From contig CALBSO010000074.1 in assembly GCA_937968015.1 (NCBI GenBank), positions 1 to 44,095 on the forward strand: a DNA stretch of 44,095 bases, given 5' to 3'. The notes beneath the pieces are model-generated. The model made no database searches and was not told where the DNA came from. It saw only the letters and a list, made by a program, of their open reading frames with translations. The translations under genes were made by a program, and so were the position numbers. Below are positions 1 through 6,765 of the stretch, one piece after another (position 1 is the first letter of the stretch; each line of letters starts with the position of its first letter). The stretch comes from an uncultured Thermomicrobia bacterium (lineage in GTDB: Bacteria; Chloroflexota; Chloroflexia; Thermomicrobiales; JALYUS01).

Positions 1-2
1 GG

Positions 3-509
3 CCGGAATCGCTCGGCGATGCCGCCGCGAACGCGACCCCCTTTAATCCCGCCGTCTGGCTCCCCGTCCCGCCGGGCGCGACGCTCCTGCGGGTGGACAA
101 TGTGCCGATCGCACAGACCGGCAATCCCGCGCCAATGCTCAAGACGCGCGGCGTCACCGGTACGGCGCTCTGGTATCGCGCGTCTTCAACCTATGGCGCG
201 GTCGCGGACTGGTACGCCATACATTTGCCGGAAGACGGCTGGCAGGAGGAGCCGGGGCATGGCGCGATGCGCGTCTTCCAACGAGCGAGTACGCTGCTTT
301 GGATCTCCGACGCGACAAACCCCGATGTCTGGCGGCGACTGACGCAGCCGAACGCCGACCCGCCGCGCCGTGCCGCCAGGGAGAACGCGCAGGACGCGAC
401 CTTCACCGTCCTCACCTACCGCACCGACGGTTCCGCCCCTCCCTCCTTCGGCCGCTGGCCCTTCGGTGGCCTGGGCCGTTTCGGCGACGGGCCGGGGCCG
501 CGGATCTGA
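3..509 (+). CDS. hypothetical protein, 5'-truncated by window edge
   Basis: The frame is open from the first bases of the window to a TGA at 507-509, so this is the C-terminal part (about 168 residues) of a longer protein. A GTG at 93 is only an internal start candidate. Around residues 60-95 of the visible part there is a pattern (VADWYAIHLPEDGW, then VFQRASTLLWI) reminiscent of small extracytoplasmic domains in which a tyrosine-containing helix and a GW turn precede a strand. The extreme C-terminus is rich in Gly, Pro and Phe (GRWPFGGLGRFGDGPGPRI). No catalytic motif is visible and the family is not recognised. A hairpin starts right at the stop codon, so the gene probably ends a transcript. 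Confidence 0.6.
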   Translation, partial: PESLGDAAANATPFNPAVWLPVPPGATLLRVDNVPIAQTGNPAPMLKTRGVTGTALWYRASSTYGAVADWYAIHLPEDGWQEEPGHGAMRVFQRASTLLWISDATNPDVWRRLTQPNADPPRRAARENAQDATFTVLTYRTDGSAPPSFGRWPFGGLGRFGDGPGPRI

Positions 510-547
510 GTTCGGAGTTCGAGGAAACCCGACCCCGAACTCCGAAC
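510..547 (+). terminator. 12-bp perfect stem-loop after the first gene
   Basis: GTTCGGAGTTCG (510-521) is the exact reverse complement of 536-547, with a 14-base loop. A competing stem, GTTCGAGG (517-524) with CCTCGAAC (554-561), overlaps it. There is no T-run, so this may be a factor-independent-like terminator without a U-tract, an mRNA 3' end stabiliser or a repetitive palindrome. Confidence 0.45.
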
Positions 548-567
548 CCCGAACCTCGAACCCGTTA

Positions 568-576
568 TGCTACAAT
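568..576 (+). promoter_or_regulatory. candidate extended -10 promoter for the ThDP enzyme
   Basis: TGC-TACAAT fits an extended -10 element (TGN-TATAAT, one mismatch in the hexamer). It lies 121 bases before the chosen ATG at 698 and just after the hairpin of the previous gene. No convincing -35 hexamer is seen. Similar TGCTACNNT motifs occur before other genes in this window. Confidence 0.3.
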
Positions 577-697
577 GCCCGAAACGCGGGAAAGGTTGAG
601 AAGAGGACGCTATTTCATCATCATCCCTGCAAATCTCTGGCCGATAATCAGTTCCGCGATGGATTCGTAGTCGTTGTCAGTATTGGAGGGGAAGAGC

Positions 698-2353
698 ATG
701 ACCGAACTGACCGGGGGACAGGCGCTCGTACAATCGTTGAAACGCGAGGGCGTGAAGGTGATTTTCGCGCTGCCCGGCGTGCAACTGGACTGGGCATTTG
801 ACGCGCTCTACGCGGAAAAAGAGAACATCCGCATCGTCCATACCCGGCACGAGCAAGCGACCGCCTACATGGCAGACGGTTACGCCCGCACGACGGGCGA
901 GGTCGGTGTTTGCCTTGTCGTGCCGGGGCCGGGGCTGCTGAATGCGACGGCGGCGCTCTCGACTGCCTATGCCTGCTCCGCGCCGGTGCTCTGCCTCTCC
1001 GGGCAGATCCAATCAGACCTGATCGGCGTCGGGCGCGGCATGCTGCACGAAATCCCGCACCAGTTGGAGATGTTGAAGTCCGTCACGAAGTGGGCGGCAC
1101 GCGGCATGACGCCGGAAGAAATCCCCGGCCTTGTGCGCGAGGCATTCCAGCAGATGCGCACGGGCCGCTCGCGCCCGGTCGAGATCGAAGTGCCGCCGGA
1201 CATCCTCGCGAAGTCCGGTGAAGTCGAACTCTTCGCGCCGGAGAAGGTGGACCGCGAGCGGCCCGTCGCGGACCCGGATGTCACTACTCGCGCGGCGAAA
1301 CTGCTCGGCGAGGCGAAGAACCCGCTGATCGTCTCGGGCGGCGGCGTCCTCTCCAGCGGCGCGTGGAATGAGTTGCGCGCGGTCGCGGAGATGCTGCAAG
1401 CGCCGGTCATTATGTCCCGCAACGGGCGCGGCGCGCTCTCAGACCGCGAATACCTCGCGCAAACCTCGCTCGGTGGCCGGGAACTGCTGCCCGATGCCGA
1501 TGTCATCCTCGCGGTCGGCACACGCTTCGTCGAGCCCGCGACGCAGTGGGGCCTCACGCCGGAGCAGGTTGTCATCCATATGGACATTGACGAGGAGGAA
1601 GTCGGCCGCAACATGGAGCCGACGGTTCGCGTCATCGCGGACGCCAAGGCGGGCCTCGCCGCGCTCGCCGCGCAGATCGGCAAATACAACAGCAAACGCC
1701 CCTCCCGCGAGAAGGAACTGAACGACCTGAAGGCGGGGTTGGAGAAGAAGATGGCGGAAGTGCAGCCGCAGGCGGATTTCGCGAAGGCGCTGCGCGCCGC
1801 GATGCCGGACGATGCGATCCTCATCAATGAGAGCACGCAGGTCGGCTACTTCTCGAACTTCGGCTTCCCGGTCTATCACCCGCGCACCTTCATCACCTCC
1901 GGCTATCAGGGGACGCTCGGCTACGGCTACGCGACGGGCCTCGGCGCGCAAGTCGGCAACCCGGACAAGAAGGTCGTCTCGATCAACGGCGACGGCGGGT
2001 TCATGTACAATGTGCAGGAACTCTCCACGCAGGTGAAGCACACTATCCCGATGGTGACGGTCGTTTTCAACGACAATGCCTTCGGCAATGTCAAGCGCAT
2101 TCAGCAGCAGACCTTCGATGGCCGCACGATCGCCTCGGACCTGCACAACCCCGATTTCGTCAAACTGGCGGAGTCGTTCGGCATGGCAGGCATGCGCGCG
2201 AAGAGCCCGAAGGAACTGGAGAAGACGCTCGATACGGCGCTGGCGCTGAATGCGCCGGTCTTGCTCGAAGTGCCGGTCGAGCAGATGCCCAGCCCGTGGG
2301 CGCTGATGTGGGGTCGCTCGCAGCCGCCCTCCGTGATCGGGCCGCGACGGTAA
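698..2353 (+). CDS. thiamine-diphosphate-dependent enzyme, acetolactate synthase/benzoylformate decarboxylase type
   Basis: 551 residues, the usual length for this superfamily. It has the three-domain order of ThDP enzymes. The N-terminal pyrimidine-binding domain contains the catalytic glutamate in RHEQATAYMADGYAR (E52). A central TPP_enzyme_M-like domain follows. The C-terminal pyrophosphate-binding domain has the GDGG motif (G431-G434) that runs to the NDNAFGN segment coordinating Mg2+. The family decarboxylates 2-oxo acids and may ligate a second aldehyde or oxo acid. No regulatory small subunit (ilvN) follows, so a catabolic or stand-alone enzyme is as likely as branched-chain amino acid synthesis. 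The ATG at 698 is preferred over an upstream in-frame GTG at 674 because GGAGGGG sits 6 bases before it. Exact substrate cannot be read from sequence. Confidence 0.85.
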   Translation: MTELTGGQALVQSLKREGVKVIFALPGVQLDWAFDALYAEKENIRIVHTRHEQATAYMADGYARTTGEVGVCLVVPGPGLLNATAALSTAYACSAPVLCLSGQIQSDLIGVGRGMLHEIPHQLEMLKSVTKWAARGMTPEEIPGLVREAFQQMRTGRSRPVEIEVPPDILAKSGEVELFAPEKVDRERPVADPDVTTRAAKLLGEAKNPLIVSGGGVLSSGAWNELRAVAEMLQAPVIMSRNGRGALSDREYLAQTSLGGRELLPDADVILAVGTRFVEPATQWGLTPEQVVIHMDIDEEEVGRNMEPTVRVIADAKAGLAALAAQIGKYNSKRPSREKELNDLKAGLEKKMAEVQPQADFAKALRAAMPDDAILINESTQVGYFSNFGFPVYHPRTFITSGYQGTLGYGYATGLGAQVGNPDKKVVSINGDGGFMYNVQELSTQVKHTIPMVTVVFNDNAFGNVKRIQQQTFDGRTIASDLHNPDFVKLAESFGMAGMRAKSPKELEKTLDTALALNAPVLLEVPVEQMPSPWALMWGRSQPPSVIGPRR

Positions 2354-2376
2354 CGGGGGATTTTACCCACCCCCTG

Positions 2377-2403
2377 CCCCCTCCCGACACGGGAGGGGGT
2401 TTT
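2377..2403 (+). terminator. rho-independent terminator after the ThDP enzyme
   Basis: CCCCCTCCCG (2377-2386), loop ACA, perfect complement at 2390-2399, then TTTT. It starts 23 bases after the stop codon. The C-rich stem belongs to a family of similar hairpins scattered through the window. Confidence 0.75.
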
Positions 2404-2435
2404 CGCATTTTCTACGATGCGATGACCGATCCGGC

Positions 2436-2549
2436 GTAGGGGCACCCCTTGTGGGTGCCCGATTCGGTTGTGGGTGCCCGATCCCCTTGTTCCCGCCCGG
2501 AGAGGGCACCCACAAGGGGTGCCCCTACAGGGAATCCTTGTGGGTGCAT
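2436..2549. repeat. REP-like palindromic repeat pair (region A)
   Basis: A 25-base unit at 2436-2460 and its exact reverse complement at 2504-2528 face each other across 43 bases, with partial units at 2466-2479 and 2536-2549. Each unit is itself a hairpin: GGGCACCC, loop CTTGT, GGGTGCCC. The same unit, diverged, recurs around the RAYT gene at 5.6-6.5 kb. This structure and the presence of a RAYT define it as a REP/BIME-type element. It lies between the ThDP enzyme terminator and the hsdM leader. Confidence 0.8.
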
Positions 2550-2605
2550 CGAAAACGCACACATGCTGTCCATTGTGATGGCGAGGGGGCTTTTTCATGC
2601 ATCTA

Positions 2606-2614
2606 TGCTACACT
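2606..2614 (+). promoter_or_regulatory. candidate extended -10 promoter of the hsd locus
   Basis: TGC-TACACT (TACACT at 2609-2614) lies 104 bases before the hsdM ATG. No clear -35 box is visible. The rest of 2550-2718 holds no supported gene; short open frames there lack ribosome-binding sites. Confidence 0.25.
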
Positions 2615-2718
2615 CGGCGTACACGGAAGCGATGCTCTCCACCATGTTCAAGAGTTTCCGCGACGACGTGGCGCTGATTGGCGCATTGTCTCGTATGCGG
2701 GCGAGTTTGTGAGGATAC

Positions 2719-4335
2719 ATGACGATGGCGCAAGGCGTGCGACGTGCGGCGCGGACGAACGGCAACGGGGCGACTCTCGGCTTCGAGGCGACGCTGTGGG
2801 CGGCGGCGGACAAGATGCGCGGCAATCTCGACGCGGCGGAGTACAAGCACGTCGTCCTCGGCCTCATCTTCCTGAAATACGTCTCGGACGCCTTCGAGCA
2901 GAAGCATGCTGACCTGACCGCGAAGATCGCGGAGGGATATAACCCCGAAGACCCCGACGAGTACACGAGCGAGACGATCTTCTGGGTGCCACCGGAAGCG
3001 CGCTGGTCGCACATCCGGTCGCAGGCGCGGCAACCGACCATCGGGCGGACGATTGACGACGCGATGATCGCCATCGAGCGCGACAACGCGAAGTTGAAGG
3101 GCATCCTGCCAAAGACGTATGCCCGCGAAGCCCTCGATAAGCGGCGGCTCGGCGAGGTCGTGGACCTCATCAGCAACCTCGGCTTCGTGCAGGAAGCCAT
3201 CGCGGGCGAAACCGACGAAGAGCGGCAAGCACGGCTGGCGACGCATCGCTCGCTGGACACCATCGGGCGGGTGTACGAATACTTCCTCGGCCAGTTCGCC
3301 TCTGCGGAGGGGAAGAAGGGCGGCGAATTCTACACGCCGCGCGCCGTCGTGCGGCTCCTGGTGGAAATGCTCGCGCCGGACGAGCGCTCGCGCATCTATG
3401 ACCCCTGCTGCGGCTCCGGCGGGATGTTCGTGCAGAGCGAGAAGTTCATCGAGGCGCACGGCGGGCGGCGGGGCGCGGCGGCAATCTACGGGCAGGAACT
3501 GAACGACACGACGTGGCGGCTCTGCCAGATGAACCTCGCCATCCGGGGCATCGAGGGCAACATCGCCCGCGCCGACACACTGCACGATGACCGCCACCGC
3601 GACCTGCGGGCAGATTTCGTGCTCGCCAACCCGCCCTTCAATATCAGCGATTGGGGCGGCGAGCAGTTGCGCGATGATGTCCGCTGGCAGTACGGCGTGC
3701 CGCCTGTGGGCAACGCGAACTATGCATGGGTGCAACACTTCATCGCGCATCTCGCGCCGAGCGGCACGGCGGGCTTCGTGCTGGCGAACGGGAGCATGAG
3801 CAGCAACACCGGCGGCGAGGGCGACATCCGGCGGCGGATCGTTGAGGCCGATCTGGTGGATTGCATGGTCGCCATGCCGGGGCAACTCTTCTACAGCACG
3901 CAGATTCCCGTCTGCCTCTGGTTCCTCGCACGCGGTAAGGGCGGGCGCACGACGACCGACCGGCGCGGCCAGACACTCTTCATTGATGCGCGCAAACTCG
4001 GCACGCTGATTGACCGGACACACCGCGAACTCTCGGATGAAGAAATCGCCCGCGTCGCAGGAACGTACCATGCATGGCGCGGCGACGCGGGCGCGGGGGA
4101 GTACGCGGACATCCCCGGCTTCTGCAAGAGCGCGACGACCGAGGAGATCGCGGCGCACGGCTTCGTGCTGACGCCGGGGCGATACGTGGGCGCGGAAGAC
4201 ACCGAAGACGATGACGAGCCATTCGAGGAGAAGATGCAGCGGCTTGTGGCGACGCTGGAAGAACAGTTCGCTGAGAACGAGCGATTACAGAGACGCATTC
4301 GAGAGAACATACGAGGGTTTGTGGATGTCAACTGA
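2719..4335 (+). CDS. hsdM: type I restriction-modification DNA methyltransferase subunit HsdM
   Basis: 538 residues, typical for HsdM. The N-terminal helical HsdM_N domain (about residues 20-170) includes the characteristic LGLIFLKYVSDAFE segment. The N6-adenine methyltransferase domain follows, with AdoMet motif I at DPCCGSGG (from D228) and the catalytic motif IV NPPF (N304-F307) that flips and methylates adenine. The C-terminal end is charged and helical, as expected for contacts with HsdS. The ATG at 2719 is preceded by GAGG at suitable spacing. The stop overlaps the hsdS start by 11 bases, so the two are translationally coupled. With two HsdM and one HsdS it would form the M2S methylase that protects host DNA; adding HsdR gives the restriction complex. 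Confidence 0.95.
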   Translation: MTMAQGVRRAARTNGNGATLGFEATLWAAADKMRGNLDAAEYKHVVLGLIFLKYVSDAFEQKHADLTAKIAEGYNPEDPDEYTSETIFWVPPEARWSHIRSQARQPTIGRTIDDAMIAIERDNAKLKGILPKTYAREALDKRRLGEVVDLISNLGFVQEAIAGETDEERQARLATHRSLDTIGRVYEYFLGQFASAEGKKGGEFYTPRAVVRLLVEMLAPDERSRIYDPCCGSGGMFVQSEKFIEAHGGRRGAAAIYGQELNDTTWRLCQMNLAIRGIEGNIARADTLHDDRHRDLRADFVLANPPFNISDWGGEQLRDDVRWQYGVPPVGNANYAWVQHFIAHLAPSGTAGFVLANGSMSSNTGGEGDIRRRIVEADLVDCMVAMPGQLFYSTQIPVCLWFLARGKGGRTTTDRRGQTLFIDARKLGTLIDRTHRELSDEEIARVAGTYHAWRGDAGAGEYADIPGFCKSATTEEIAAHGFVLTPGRYVGAEDTEDDDEPFEEKMQRLVATLEEQFAENERLQRRIRENIRGFVDVN

Positions 4336-5641
4336 GATTCCTCAAAGCGCGCTTGGATCGCTAGTTTCTATCATCATTGACCATCGGGGCAAGACACCGA
4401 AGAAACTTGGTGGCGACTTCGTACAATTGGGTATTCCCGTCATCTCGGCGAAGAGCGTTAAAGACGGGCGCATCATCAATGAAGATGATCTTCGGTGTGT
4501 CACGCAGGAAATGTTCGACCGATGGATGTCGGTTCGTCTCCAAAGTGGAGATGTGCTGCTCACATCTGAGGCACCTTTGGGAGAGGTCGCATTCTTGCAG
4601 GATCAATACGATTACTGCTTGGGACAGCGTTTATTCGCATTGCGCGCTGATCCCCACGTTTTGGATGGACGATTTCTCTATTATGCGCTTCGCTCAATGC
4701 CGGTGCAGCAACGTCTCCATGCGAGAGCAACGGGAACAACAGCACAAGGAATTAGGCAGTCCGAGTTGGTCAAGGTTAAGGTACCTGTACTTCCCCTCGA
4801 AGAGCAGCGCGCAATAGCCGCCGTGCTCGGTGCGCTGGATGACAAGATCGAACTGAACCGCCGGATGAACGCGACGCTCGAAGCAATGGCTCGCGCGCTC
4901 TTCACATCATGGTTCGTGGACTTCGACCCCGTCCGCGCCAAGATGGAAGGCCGCACCCCGTACGGCATGGACGCCGCCACCGCCGCCCTCTTCCCCGCCG
5001 CCCTCACCGATTCGTCCCTTGGCCCAATCCCGGCGGGGTGGCATGTCGCGCCGCTGCCTGATGTGATCGCGATCAATCCTTCACGTACGCTCCGCAAGGG
5101 AGAGGCTGCACCATATCTAGACATGAAGAACATGCCGACGAGCGGACACCGGGCGATTAAATGGACAGATCGCGCGTTCGGATCAGGGATGAGGTTTATC
5201 AACGGCGATACTCTTTTGGCGCGGATTACGCCATGCCTCGAAAACGGCAAGACGGCTTTCGTGGACTTCCTAGAAGATGGGCAGACTGGTTGGGGTTCAA
5301 CGGAGTACATTGTCTTCCATCCTAAGCCGCCGCTCCCTGCCGAATACGCTTACTTCCTTGCGCGGGATGAGGAGTTTCGGGCACATGCAATTCAGAGCAT
5401 GACGGGATCAAGTGGACGCCAGCGCGTACCTGCCAGTTGCTTCGATCGCTATCTGCTCGCCGTACCACCTGAATCAGTCCTGAGATGCTTCGGGGCCACG
5501 GCTCGTTCTTTGATGGGCAAGATACGAGCGAACAGCGAGCAATCCCGCACGCTCGCCATCGTCCGTGATGCGCTACTGCCGAAACTGCTCTCCGGCGCAA
5601 TGCGCGTGCGCGATGCGGCGCGGGTCGTGGCGGCGGTGTAG
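4325..5641 (+). CDS. hsdS: type I restriction-modification specificity subunit HsdS
   Basis: 438 residues. The protein has two target-recognition domains (roughly residues 5-155 and 235-395). Each is followed by a coiled-coil spacer helix of the type LPLEEQRAIAAVLGALDDKIE, which holds the two halves at a fixed distance and contacts HsdM. The ATG at 4325 is chosen because it overlaps the hsdM end (stop 4333-4335). The open frame extends upstream to 4211 but only inside hsdM. The two recognition domains are visibly richer in A/T than the helical segments between them (about 4840-5040), which fits the known exchange of these domains by recombination. HsdS defines the bipartite DNA site; the site itself cannot be predicted here. 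Confidence 0.93.
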   Translation: MSTEIPQSALGSLVSIIIDHRGKTPKKLGGDFVQLGIPVISAKSVKDGRIINEDDLRCVTQEMFDRWMSVRLQSGDVLLTSEAPLGEVAFLQDQYDYCLGQRLFALRADPHVLDGRFLYYALRSMPVQQRLHARATGTTAQGIRQSELVKVKVPVLPLEEQRAIAAVLGALDDKIELNRRMNATLEAMARALFTSWFVDFDPVRAKMEGRTPYGMDAATAALFPAALTDSSLGPIPAGWHVAPLPDVIAINPSRTLRKGEAAPYLDMKNMPTSGHRAIKWTDRAFGSGMRFINGDTLLARITPCLENGKTAFVDFLEDGQTGWGSTEYIVFHPKPPLPAEYAYFLARDEEFRAHAIQSMTGSSGRQRVPASCFDRYLLAVPPESVLRCFGATARSLMGKIRANSEQSRTLAIVRDALLPKLLSGAMRVRDAARVVAAV

Positions 5642-5652
5642 GGCGGTGGGGA

Positions 5653-5764
5653 GGGCACCCACAAGGGGCGCCCGTACGGATCGGTGTGTAGGGGCAACCC
5701 TCGTGGATGCCCTCCCTAACTCGTGGTTGCCCTCCCTAACCCGTGGTTGCCCTCCCTTGTCGGC
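5653..5764. repeat. REP-like units and a 20-bp tandem repeat upstream of RAYT (region B)
   Basis: A reverse-oriented unit lies at 5653-5677 (GGGCACCC ACAAG GGGCGCCC, one mismatch in the stem). A forward unit follows at 5688-5712 (GGGCAACC CTCGT GGATGCCC). After it come direct repeats of period 20 starting TGCCCTCCCTAAC at 5709 and 5729, with a third, partial copy at 5749-5764. This fills the gap between hsdS and the transposase gene. Confidence 0.75.
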
Positions 5765-5809
5765 GCCTCGCGATGATTGCCCTGATGGGACAGGCAAAGG
5801 AGAGAAACG

Positions 5810-6364
5810 ATGCCCTATGATCCCGATCAGCATCATCGGCGTTCGATCCGTCTACCGGGTTATGATTACGCTACGTCCGGCGCGTATTTCGTCACCATCT
5901 GCACCCAGCATCGTGCATGCGTCCTGGGGACGATCGAAGGAGACGCGATGTGTCCGAATGCGGCGGGGGAGATGACGCTGTCTGTCTGGTATTCGCTGCC
6001 GGAGCGGTTCCCGTGCGTCGCCCTGGACGCGTTCGTCGTCATGCCGAATCATGTGCATGGTCTCATTGTCATCGCGGAAAACGCCTCTCTCGCACCCGGA
6101 CGCGCGGAGGAAATGACTGCTCCCTGCGCATCGCTCGGTGCGGTCGTCGGCGCGTGGAAGTCATTAACGACACACGGGTATCTCCGTGGCATCCATGATT
6201 GCGGCTGGGCATGCTTCGACAAACGGCTCTGGCAACGGAACTATTGGGAACACATCGTTCGTGACGATGCGGAAATGCAACGGCTTCGTAGGTACATCCT
6301 CACCAATCCTTCCCACTGGCATGGGGATCAATTGCACCCTGCCGCTCCATCGTGGAATCAATGA
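5810..6364 (+). CDS. REP-associated tyrosine transposase (RAYT, Y1_Tnp/IS200-like)
   Basis: 184 residues. It has the Y1 transposase (HUH) signature: a FVTICTQHR strand near the N-terminus, the metal-binding His-Val-His (H81, H83) in MPNHVHGLIVI, and the presumed nucleophile Tyr145 in QRNYWEHIVRD, followed by a YILTNPSHW end typical of RAYTs. These proteins nick single-stranded DNA at REP hairpins and are thought to spread REP/BIME sequences. The start at 5810 has AAGGAGAG 6 bases upstream. REP-like units flank it on both sides (5653-5764 and 6383-6485), so gene and targets form a typical REPtron. It lies inside the hsd locus, between hsdS and hsdR. It looks intact. Confidence 0.88.
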   Translation: MPYDPDQHHRRSIRLPGYDYATSGAYFVTICTQHRACVLGTIEGDAMCPNAAGEMTLSVWYSLPERFPCVALDAFVVMPNHVHGLIVIAENASLAPGRAEEMTAPCASLGAVVGAWKSLTTHGYLRGIHDCGWACFDKRLWQRNYWEHIVRDDAEMQRLRRYILTNPSHWHGDQLHPAAPSWNQ

Positions 6365-6382
6365 TACGGGCAACCATGGGGA

Positions 6383-6485
6383 GGGCAACCACAAGGGTTG
6401 TCCCTACGGATGGTGGTGTGTAGGGGCAGGCCTTGTGTCTGTCCTCCCCGGCTTGTGCCTGGGCACCCACAAGGGGCGCCCCTAC
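6383..6485. repeat. REP-like units downstream of RAYT (region C)
   Basis: Three units: reverse 6383-6407 (GGGCAACC ACAAG GGTTGTCC), forward 6420-6444 (GGGCAGGC CTTGT GTCTGTCC) and reverse 6461-6485 (GGGCACCC ACAAG GGGCGCCC). Compared with region A, the sixth stem pair changes from C-G to A-T and to G-C in different copies. These are compensating changes that keep the hairpin, which indicates selection on, or replication of, the folded form. Confidence 0.78.
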
Positions 6486-6627
6486 AGGATGTGTCCGGTG
6501 TGATGCTATGCTACGGAAGAAGGATATGCGGCGTGGATAGTGGGGCGGCGGCATGAGCGGACACATTGCGCGGCTTGTCGTTGGCTGCTACGCTATCCGC
6601 ACAACTCCCCGGTATCATTTCCGGTTG

Positions 6628-6650
6628 GGCAACCCTTGCGGTTGCCTTTT
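6628..6650 (+). repeat. hairpin with T-run in the hsdR leader
   Basis: GGCAACC, loop CTTGC, GGTTGCC, then TTTT. It resembles the stem of the REP-like units and also fits a terminator for the RAYT transcript. The rest of the 400-base RAYT-hsdR gap (6365-6765) shows no supported gene. Confidence 0.5.
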
Positions 6651-6737
6651 CGTGCGCAAAGAGAATGCGGGGCAAAAAGGAATGGAACAAGGGGCGGGGA
6701 CCGCTACGCAATAACCCGCCCTGTGCTCCATCGTGAG

Positions 6738-6743
6738 TATACT
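6738..6743 (+). promoter_or_regulatory. candidate -10 box of hsdR
   Basis: TATACT lies 22 bases before the hsdR ATG, at the right place for a short leader. No -35 match is found. If real, hsdR has its own promoter, which would be needed because the RAYT/REP block separates it from hsdM-hsdS. Confidence 0.25.
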
Positions 6744-6765
6744 ACGGCGAAAGTGAGATGCACGG

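Noticed and set aside
698..2353. Assignment of the ThDP enzyme as biosynthetic acetolactate synthase IlvB
   Set aside because: No ilvN, ilvC or other branched-chain genes nearby; the specific substrate is not supported, so only the family is called.
2608..4158. 516-codon minus-strand frame opposite hsdM
   Set aside because: Composition-driven shadow frame; hsdM on the plus strand has all family motifs.
6383..6485. CRISPR array
   Set aside because: Repeats are palindromic, alternate in orientation and have irregular spacing; no cas gene is present. They are REP-type.
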